From an uncultured Ruminococcus sp. (GTDB taxonomy: Bacteria; Bacillota; Clostridia; Oscillospirales; Ruminococcaceae): DNA of 6,032 nucleotides. The notes under the pieces are model-generated. The model was not told the DNA's origin. It did not search any database and saw only the letters and a list, made by a program, of their open reading frames with translations. The stretch spans positions 1 through 6,032 of the forward strand of contig UQYK01000074.1 of the NCBI GenBank assembly GCA_900545285.1, written 5' to 3'. Each line of letters opens with the position of its first letter. Within the stretch, counting starts at the first letter, position 1. Below, piece after piece: positions 1 through 5,158 of the stretch. The translations under genes were made by a program, and so were the position numbers.

Positions 1-1428
1 GAACGGTTTGTAAAATCTCAAAAATTTTTTAGTTCCTACTTGACACAAGAAGACCTGTCCCGCTTTGGACGAAATTACATTGAAGTGGGGCGTTATCTGG
101 AACGTATTTTCCCGGTCATGCGGGTCCGGCTGATTGCAGTGACGGATAATTATGACAGCCAATCTGCGTGGAAGACCAGCGATTCCATCATGGTCCCGAT
201 GCGAAATTTGCTCAATGATGCCTACTGTCGGGATATTTCCGTCAAAATCAAGAGTCAGCTTGCGGTCAAGCGGAAGCGCGGCGATTTTGTGGGAAGTTTT
301 GCAACCTATGGGTACCAGAAGGACCCCAGCAATCATACCAAGCTGATCGTGGACGAACTGGCAGCGGAAACAGTGCAAGATATTTTCCGCTGGAAGATCA
401 GTGGCATGAATAATCAGAGCATCGCAGACCGATTGAATGCGAAAAAGGTGCCGTCCCCGGCTGCGCGAAAGCTGCAGAGCGGTGCAAAGCTGAGCCTGCA
501 TTTCCGCAAGAGCGATGAGCCGCCGTGGTCTGCCAAGGCAGTGGACCGCATTCTGCACAACGAGGTCTATATCGGGAAGCTGGTGCAGGGAAAGACCCGG
601 CGACTGGATTATCGCTCCAAAAAGAAAATGAATGTGCCGATGCGGGACTGGGTAATCGTGGACAACACTCATGAAGCAATCATTCCGGCAGAGCAGTTTG
701 AACTGGTGCAGCGGATTCTGGAAACCGAAACCCGCAGGCCAAACGATGCCGAAACGGTGGCCCTGTTTGCAGGCTTTCTCTACTGTGGGGACTGCGGCAG
801 TCGGCTGGTACGCAGGTCGGCCAGCTATAAAAGAAAGCGGTACATCTATTATCAGTGCTCCGGCAGCAAACAGAACAAAGGCAGCTGCACGAGCCATAAC
901 CTACGGGATGAAAAGCTCTATAACATTGTGCGGAATGCGCTCCAGATGCAGATCCAGATTGTGATGGAGGAAGCAGAATTTGTGGAAAGCATCCGGCAGG
1001 CCCAGCAGGAACCCTACCGTGTGCGGCGCATTGAACGGCAGATTCGGCAGCTGACTGCAGAAAAGACCCATACACAGGGCATTAAGGAAAAACTGTATGG
1101 GGATTATGCAGACGAAATCCTCACACGGGAGGATTTCCTGAACTACAACGAACTGTACAGCAAGCGAATCGAAGAGTATGACCGCAAAATTGAGGAACTG
1201 GAGGCGGAACAGCAAAATTTACAGACTGCCCCGAATGCGTATCCATTTCTGGACGTGTACCGTAAGTATCGAAAATTGGAAGAAATCACCCGCCCGATGA
1301 TTGTCGAATTGATTGAGAAAATCGAAGTCTATGAGGGCAATCGGGTGGAAATTACGTTCCGATTCCAGGATGAAATTGCAGACCTGCTGGAGGAATTGCA
1401 CCAAAAGCAGCATGAAGTGTCAGCTTGA
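1..1428 (+). CDS. Large serine recombinase 1, 5'-partial (catalytic N-terminus not in window)
   Basis: Site-specific DNA recombinase of the large serine family, acting on the att sites of a mobile element. The frame is open from base 1, so the gene is partial at the left edge. Counting from the TTG at 40, the C-terminal part of the resolvase domain starts at once (DLSRFGRN, residues 5-12, with the two conserved arginines of the active site). The long helix follows, then the Recombinase domain (about 88-185, from YGYQKDP to YIGK), a zinc ribbon (C249, C252, C273, C283), a charged coiled coil (about 325-395) and a C-terminal DUF4368-like segment (IEKIEVYEGNRVEITF, 425-440). The nucleophilic serine and the first beta strands are missing from view. 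Bases 1-51 translate in frame but do not resemble the strand that normally precedes DLSR (see findings), so a truncated or rearranged 5' end is possible. TTG 40 is not a credible start because it would remove the active site. It is the first gene of the operon as seen here. Confidence 0.9.
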   Translation, partial: ERFVKSQKFFSSYLTQEDLSRFGRNYIEVGRYLERIFPVMRVRLIAVTDNYDSQSAWKTSDSIMVPMRNLLNDAYCRDISVKIKSQLAVKRKRGDFVGSFATYGYQKDPSNHTKLIVDELAAETVQDIFRWKISGMNNQSIADRLNAKKVPSPAARKLQSGAKLSLHFRKSDEPPWSAKAVDRILHNEVYIGKLVQGKTRRLDYRSKKKMNVPMRDWVIVDNTHEAIIPAEQFELVQRILETETRRPNDAETVALFAGFLYCGDCGSRLVRRSASYKRKRYIYYQCSGSKQNKGSCTSHNLRDEKLYNIVRNALQMQIQIVMEEAEFVESIRQAQQEPYRVRRIERQIRQLTAEKTHTQGIKEKLYGDYADEILTREDFLNYNELYSKRIEEYDRKIEELEAEQQNLQTAPNAYPFLDVYRKYRKLEEITRPMIVELIEKIEVYEGNRVEITFRFQDEIADLLEELHQKQHEVSA

Positions 1429-1435
1429 AAGAAGG
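1428..1435 (+). promoter_or_regulatory. Ribosome binding site of recombinase 2
   Basis: AAAGAAGG lies 9 nt before the ATG at 1445 and begins on the last base of the recombinase 1 stop codon. This close coupling, with no room for a promoter in the 16-nt gap, supports co-transcription of the two recombinases and decides the start. Confidence 0.6.
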
Positions 1436-1444
1436 TCGTGATTT

Positions 1445-3022
1445 ATGGCAAGAGTAAGCAAGAAAGTAAGTGCGGCGCAGCGGGAGGCCGAGAACGCACA
1501 GCACCGTATCTGGAAAACCGCAATTTACGCACGATTGTCTGATTTCGATGATGTGCTTCGGAATACGGAATCACTGGAAGTGCAGATTTCCTATATCAAG
1601 GAGTACATCAATCACCGGGATGATTTGATGCTGCTGGATGTATTTGCGGACAAGCGGTGTACAGGGATGAACTTTGACCGCCCGGAATTTGAACGGCTGC
1701 TGAAAGCACTGCAGGAGCGGAAAGTCAACTGCATTGTGGTAAAGGACTTCTCCCGACTGGGCCGTAATTTCGTGGAAACAGGTCAGTATCTGGAACAGGT
1801 GTTTCCACTGTTTGGCGTAAGAGTTATCGCCATCAATGATAATTATGATAGCCTGAACAGCCAGAGTCGGGACGGGATGCTGGTGCCGATCAAGAGCATG
1901 ATCAATGAAATGTACTCGAAAGACCTGTCCAAGAAGATTCAGTCGTGCTTTCGTTCCAAGGAAGCACGAGGAGAAATCTATACGCCTGTTCCGTTCGGTT
2001 ACAAGAGAAATCAGCAGAATCATTTGATTCTGGACGAGGAAGTCAGCGATGTGGTAGTTCGGATTTTTCTCTGGAAGAAATCCGGTATGAAAGAGCGCGA
2101 GATTGCAAAAAAGCTGTCTGCGCAGGGAATCCCGACACCTTTTACACGCCGCTGTCAGCTGGGATACCTGAAAAACACCTTGCGGGTAAAGGACCCAGCA
2201 TGGCAGACCGTTTTCGTGACAAAGGTGCTGGAAAATCCAATCTACACAGGAACAATGGTCTATAACCGCATCGCTTATGATGAAACGTATCGGAAAATCG
2301 GGCGGAATCCACGGGAAAGCTGGCGGATGGTGCCGGACAGCCATCCGGCAATCATCAGTTGGGAATTGTTTGATGAAGTTTCTGCATTGCGGGAAGCCGA
2401 GCAAGCGGTCAGGGAGGAACGGAAAAAGTGGTGCAGACAGCGCAGAGAAAGTAATCCGAACATTTTCAAAGGCCGGATATTTTGCAAAGAGTGCGGAGAA
2501 AAGCTGTTTTGTCATTGGCAAAGCGATGGTTCGCTGTATTTTTACTGTGCATCTTGCCATGTTTCAATTTCAGAGAAAGACCTCTGGAATGGCATTAACA
2601 AGGAGTTGCACCAGCGGATGGAAGAACACCGTGATTTGCAGAAGCTGGTACGGAAAAGCTCTGGAAAAAGCAAACTCCAATCAAAAGAAATAGCTACAAA
2701 ACGTGAAATTGAACAGGCGTCAGGCAATATCGTTCGACTGGAATCACAGAAGCGCAGCGGCTACGAGCAGTATGTCCTTGGAAAAATTTCAAAAGAAAAG
2801 TTCTTGGAATTGAAGCAGGATGCAGAGAATGAAATTGAGGCATTCAGACAGACAAAAGCTGAAAACGAGAAAGAACTGGTAGTTGTTCAAGAAGAACTGC
2901 GGCAGAAAAAGCAAATCGCAGACAACACAGAGGTGCTTTTGACGGCAGACAATCTACAGCAGTATGTAAAGAAAATTGAAGTGGACCGCGAGAAAATCAC
3001 TTGCACGGAATTTTCGTTCTAA
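1445..3022 (+). CDS. Large serine recombinase 2 (complete)
   Basis: Complete 525-aa large serine recombinase. After a 24-residue basic, hydrophilic N-terminal extension comes the resolvase catalytic domain: YARLS at 28-32 with R30 and the predicted nucleophile S32, Q47, then DFSRLGRN at 101-108 with R104 and R107. The helix with NDNYDS (131-136) follows, then the Recombinase domain (about 182-275, from PFGYKRN to IYTGTMVYN). A zinc ribbon has C347, C350, C368 and C371, with only two residues between the last pair, tighter than in the neighbouring recombinases. A lysine/glutamate-rich coiled coil spans about 385-490, and the protein ends with a short KKIEVDREK-type beta segment. All expected catalytic residues are present, so it should be active. 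The ATG has a well-placed ribosome site. It sits 16 nt after recombinase 1 and 20 nt before tnpV. It probably works on the same element as the other two recombinases, but whether as hetero-oligomers or alone is unknown. Confidence 0.95.
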   Translation: MARVSKKVSAAQREAENAQHRIWKTAIYARLSDFDDVLRNTESLEVQISYIKEYINHRDDLMLLDVFADKRCTGMNFDRPEFERLLKALQERKVNCIVVKDFSRLGRNFVETGQYLEQVFPLFGVRVIAINDNYDSLNSQSRDGMLVPIKSMINEMYSKDLSKKIQSCFRSKEARGEIYTPVPFGYKRNQQNHLILDEEVSDVVVRIFLWKKSGMKEREIAKKLSAQGIPTPFTRRCQLGYLKNTLRVKDPAWQTVFVTKVLENPIYTGTMVYNRIAYDETYRKIGRNPRESWRMVPDSHPAIISWELFDEVSALREAEQAVREERKKWCRQRRESNPNIFKGRIFCKECGEKLFCHWQSDGSLYFYCASCHVSISEKDLWNGINKELHQRMEEHRDLQKLVRKSSGKSKLQSKEIATKREIEQASGNIVRLESQKRSGYEQYVLGKISKEKFLELKQDAENEIEAFRQTKAENEKELVVVQEELRQKKQIADNTEVLLTADNLQQYVKKIEVDREKITCTEFSF

Positions 3023-3028
3023 CGAAAA
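3011..3028. repeat. Perfect 8-bp inverted repeat at the recombinase 2 stop / tnpV ribosome site
   Basis: TTTTCGTT (3011-3018) and AACGAAAA (3021-3028) are exact reverse complements separated by CT. As RNA this would form a hairpin with up to 7-8 pairs and a small loop containing the recombinase 2 stop codon TAA (3020-3022). Its right arm overlaps the first two bases of the tnpV ribosome site. It is followed by AGGAG and not by a T run, so it is not an intrinsic terminator. A role in translational coupling or as a protein-binding palindrome is inference. Confidence 0.6.
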
Positions 3029-3033
3029 AGGAG
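3027..3033 (+). promoter_or_regulatory. Ribosome binding site of tnpV
   Basis: AAAGGAG lies 9 nt before the ATG at 3043, close to ideal. It decides this start over an in-frame TTG at 3001, which lies inside recombinase 2 and has no such site. Its first two bases are in the right arm of the 3011-3028 inverted repeat. Confidence 0.75.
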
Positions 3034-3042
3034 AACAAAGCA

Positions 3043-3426
3043 ATGAAAGAGAAAATCTACGATGCCCGGACAGGGATGGAATATTCCTTAGTTGGAAATT
3101 GTTACCTGCCAGCCTTGAAACTGCCACGGACTCGTCCGATTGGCCGATGGGGAATGCTGCACAAGGCGTACCTGAAACTACGAAAACCAGCCTATTATCA
3201 GAGCCTGCTGCTGAGTGGAAAACTGGATGCTGTTTTGGCAGACGTGGAAGAGCATGCAGCAGAACGATATGAGGTTTTGATTGAGCAGATGAGCCAACGG
3301 GAGGGCATTTCGGAAAAACTGAAAGAAGAAAATCAGATGGAATGGGTACGCCGCATGAGTAATCTGGAAAATCGTGCAGCGGAAATTGTAAAGACAGAAT
3401 TGATTTATCCGTTTGAAGGGCGGTGA
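3043..3426 (+). CDS. tnpV: TnpV family transposon-encoded protein
   Basis: A 127-aa soluble protein recognised as a member of the TnpV family, first named from the clostridial transposon Tn4451 and common in clostridial mobile elements. Features recalled from the family are an N-terminal YSLVGNCYLPALKLP stretch (14-28), the IGRWGMLHKAYL motif (33-44), YYQSLLLSGKL (51-61) and a strongly conserved C-terminal part with LKEENQMEWVRRM (93-105) and ELIYP (119-123). It has no membrane segment, signal peptide or cysteine cluster, and looks mostly helical with mixed charge. The biochemical function of TnpV is not established. Its place inside a recombinase operon, 20 nt after recombinase 2 and 7 nt before recombinase 3, suggests an accessory role in excision or integration, which is inference. 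The length is typical of the family and the gene appears intact. Confidence 0.85.
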   Translation: MKEKIYDARTGMEYSLVGNCYLPALKLPRTRPIGRWGMLHKAYLKLRKPAYYQSLLLSGKLDAVLADVEEHAAERYEVLIEQMSQREGISEKLKEENQMEWVRRMSNLENRAAEIVKTELIYPFEGR

Positions 3427-3427
3427 G
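3422..3427 (+). promoter_or_regulatory. Ribosome binding site of recombinase 3
   Basis: GGTGAG lies 6 nt before the ATG at 3434 and overlaps the tnpV stop codon (TGA 3424-3426). This favours ATG 3434 over an in-frame TTG at 3413 that would overlap tnpV, and it suggests that translation of recombinase 3 is coupled to tnpV. The match to the Shine-Dalgarno consensus is only moderate. Confidence 0.5.
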
Positions 3428-3433
3428 CAGCAG

Positions 3434-5044
3434 ATGATCGGAACCTATTATCGACTTTCCTTTGCGGACGAGGATGTGGGAACAGATAAGGCTGAGAGCA
3501 ACAGCATTCAGGGTCAGCGCGGACTGGTAGAGGGGTACATCATGGCTCGCCCGGAACTGGCTGCAGAGCCGCGACAGGAGTATGTGGATGATGGCTATTC
3601 CGGCACATCCACAAGCCGCCCGGCGTTCCAGCAGCTGATTCAGGACGCACAGGATGGCAAGATAAAAACAATCATCGTAAAGGACTTTTCACGGTTTGCC
3701 CGTGATTACATTGAGGCAGGCGATTATATGGAGCGCATCTTCCCGCTGCTGGGCGTTCGCTTTATCTCTGTCAACGATGAGTATGACAGTGGAATGCAGG
3801 CTGGGAACGATGTGCGCGGACTGGAAGTAGCCATCAAGAACATCATCAACGCATCCTACAGCCGGGACCTCTCCGCTAAAATCGCAGCAGCAGACCATGT
3901 GATGCAGAAAAAAGGAATGTATCTCGGAGGATACCGCCCGTTTGGATTTCTGCCGGACCCGAACGATTGCCATAAGCTGATCCTCGACCCGGTAGCCAGT
4001 CGATATGTGCGGTTGATCTTTGAACTGGCATTGCAGGGCAACAGAACAGGCACCATCGCCAAAATCCTGAATGAAAAGCAGATCCCGACCCCGGCAGCAT
4101 ATCATGTGGCGGAAAACCATGTGTACAGTGAGCAGAAAGCATGGGATCTGCAGCGCAGCCATTGGACAAGTGGAACGGTTTACCATGTTCTGAAAAATGA
4201 GAAGTATAAGGGAACCTATGTGGGCGCGAAATTCATTATGCCGGTTCCCTGTAAGCATCGGGTTCTGCGCGCTCCTTTGGAACAGCAGGTACGAATTGAG
4301 GACAGCCATGCCGCCATTGTGACCCCGGAGGAATTTGAACAGGCACAAATGGTCATCATGCTGCAGCATGGGAAGCACCAGGCCGGGAACTACACAAAAC
4401 GCCAGTATCCCTTGAAAGGCAAGGTCTACTGCGGCTACTGCCAGAAACTGATGAAATATCGTGTTCTCAAGAAGCTTGGCCCCTCGTTTAACTGCAGATT
4501 CTCAGCCACAGCGGTGGACAGTCCCTGCAAGCGAATCCCGATCTCTGAGGAATTGCTGGAAGAGATTGTCCGAAACGCACTGACAGTGCAGATAAAGCAG
4601 GCGGAGCATGTACTGGAAATCCTGCACGAACGGGAACGCAAAGCGTTGATTTGCTTTTCCGCACTGGAACGGCAGGAAGAAAAGCTGAGTGCAGAAAAGG
4701 CAGAGATCGTAAAACAGCGCATTGCACTGTATGAGCAATACGCCGACGGAAATATAAGCAAGGAAGAATTCGTCCGGCAGAGAGACGCCTACAGAGCGCA
4801 AGAAGATGAACGAATGGAGCAGATTCAACGACTTCGTGCCGAGAAAAATCAAATTTTCCTGCCAGTAAGGAAAGATGCTGATAATTTGCAGACTGTCGTA
4901 AGTGCAGCAGAAGAAGCAGGCGATGTGATGCGCTTATCACAGAATGTGGTGGAAACCTTTATTGACCGCATTGAGGTTTTCAACGATGAGCGTGTGAAAA
5001 TTCGTTTTACATTTGAAGATGTGCTAGCAGGCTATGCAGAATGA
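3434..5044 (+). CDS. Large serine recombinase 3 (complete)
   Basis: Complete large serine recombinase, 536 aa from ATG 3434; a TTG at 3413 would add seven residues but is less likely. The protein starts almost directly in the first beta strand of the resolvase domain: YYRLS at 5-9 with R7 and predicted nucleophile S9, SNSIQGQ (22-28) with Q28, DDGYSG (52-57) and DFSRFARD (84-91) with R87 and R90. Then come the NDEYDS helix region (114-119), the Recombinase domain (about 166-265, from YRPFGFLPDP to KYKGTYVG), a zinc ribbon with C333, C336, C354 and C365, a long coiled coil (about 390-475) and the DUF4368-like tail (IDRIEVFNDERVKIRF, 510-525). All catalytic residues are present. It lacks the N-terminal extension of recombinase 2. 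It is the last gene of the operon, 7 nt after tnpV, and is followed by 114 nt of non-coding DNA. Confidence 0.95.
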   Translation: MIGTYYRLSFADEDVGTDKAESNSIQGQRGLVEGYIMARPELAAEPRQEYVDDGYSGTSTSRPAFQQLIQDAQDGKIKTIIVKDFSRFARDYIEAGDYMERIFPLLGVRFISVNDEYDSGMQAGNDVRGLEVAIKNIINASYSRDLSAKIAAADHVMQKKGMYLGGYRPFGFLPDPNDCHKLILDPVASRYVRLIFELALQGNRTGTIAKILNEKQIPTPAAYHVAENHVYSEQKAWDLQRSHWTSGTVYHVLKNEKYKGTYVGAKFIMPVPCKHRVLRAPLEQQVRIEDSHAAIVTPEEFEQAQMVIMLQHGKHQAGNYTKRQYPLKGKVYCGYCQKLMKYRVLKKLGPSFNCRFSATAVDSPCKRIPISEELLEEIVRNALTVQIKQAEHVLEILHERERKALICFSALERQEEKLSAEKAEIVKQRIALYEQYADGNISKEEFVRQRDAYRAQEDERMEQIQRLRAEKNQIFLPVRKDADNLQTVVSAAEEAGDVMRLSQNVVETFIDRIEVFNDERVKIRFTFEDVLAGYAE

Positions 5045-5060
5045 GTTGTAGTCGAAATCA

Positions 5061-5080
5061 CTGCTGTAAGCAGAGTTTTT
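5061..5080 (+). terminator. Weak terminator-like stem-loop after the recombinase operon
   Basis: CTGCT (5061-5065) can pair with AGCAG (5069-5073) over a 3-nt loop, followed two bases later by TTTTT (5076-5080). The position, 17 nt after the recombinase 3 stop, fits the end of the operon. The stem has only five pairs, so termination would be inefficient at best. Confidence 0.35.
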
Positions 5081-5090
5081 CTTGTAAGAA
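5079..5090. repeat. Short inverted repeat overlapping the -35 element
   Basis: TTCTT (5079-5083) and AAGAA (5086-5090) are reverse complements around GT. The repeat covers the proposed -35 hexamer (5082-5087), so it could be an operator half of some regulator, but at 5 bp per arm it may be chance. Confidence 0.2.
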
Positions 5091-5110
5091 CACGAGATTC
5101 ATGGTATCAT
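5082..5110 (+). promoter_or_regulatory. Sigma-A-type promoter for the AAA-ATPase gene
   Basis: TTGTAA (5082-5087, 4/6 to TTGACA) and TATCAT (5105-5110, 5/6 to TATAAT) are separated by exactly 17 bp. A TGG at 5102-5104 gives an extended -10 (TGn). Transcription would start near 5117, leaving a leader of about 40 nt before the ATG at 5159. The -35 lies directly after the T run of the terminator-like stem-loop, so the ATPase gene appears to be a separate transcription unit from the recombinases. Confidence 0.55.
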
Positions 5111-5143
5111 AAGAGCAAGGAAAAGTCTGTGCATGGCTACGCG

Positions 5144-5150
5144 AAAGGAG
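5144..5150 (+). promoter_or_regulatory. Ribosome binding site of the AAA-ATPase gene
   Basis: AAAGGAG lies 8 nt before the ATG at 5159. The strength and spacing decide this start over the second in-frame ATG three codons later (5168). Confidence 0.75.
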
Positions 5151-5158
5151 CAGCAGAG

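Larger units (their letters stand above)
1..5044 (+). mobile_element. Triple large-serine-recombinase integration module with tnpV (partial element, ends not defined)
   Basis: Three consecutive large serine recombinase genes with a tnpV gene between the second and third, all on the plus strand with gaps of 16, 20 and 7 nt, form the recombination module of an integrative or transposon-like element. Large serine recombinases of this type (TnpX/TndX of clostridial transposons, Ccr of SCCmec) cut and join DNA at short att sites and excise the element as a circle. The interval given is only the recombinase operon; the left end is outside the window and the right end is not recognisable. No relaxase, transfer or resistance genes are in view, so whether the parent element is conjugative, mobilisable or neither cannot be told. 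Confidence 0.75.

Noticed and set aside
40..45. TTGACA, a perfect -35 hexamer, also readable as a TTG start
   Set aside because: No -10-like hexamer is found 16-18 bp downstream, and starting translation here would remove the recombinase catalytic serine. The frame is open to base 1.
1571..2560. 329-codon open frame on the minus strand inside recombinase 2
   Set aside because: It lies wholly antisense to a gene with clear domains and catalytic motifs, its translation shows no recognisable family features, and its length follows from the codon pattern of the plus-strand gene.
3413..3415. TTG as start of recombinase 3
   Set aside because: It would overlap tnpV and adds seven residues not part of the resolvase fold. 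ATG 3434 has a ribosome site 6 nt upstream and starts next to the first beta strand.
3689..4378. 229-codon open frame on the minus strand inside recombinase 3
   Set aside because: Antisense shadow of the Recombinase-domain region; histidine- and cysteine-rich translation with no family features.
4488..4940. Overlapping minus-strand open frames opposite the recombinase 3 coiled coil
   Set aside because: Leucine/serine-rich translations are the expected reverse reading of glutamate/lysine/glutamine-rich coiled-coil codons.
3425..5157. GAGCAGCAGA repeated directly before the starts of recombinase 3 (3425-3434) and the ATPase (5148-5157)
   Set aside because: Considered as a possible att core duplication, but it is only 10 bp, GCA-repeat-like and tied to ribosome-site positions, so chance or translation-signal similarity is more likely.
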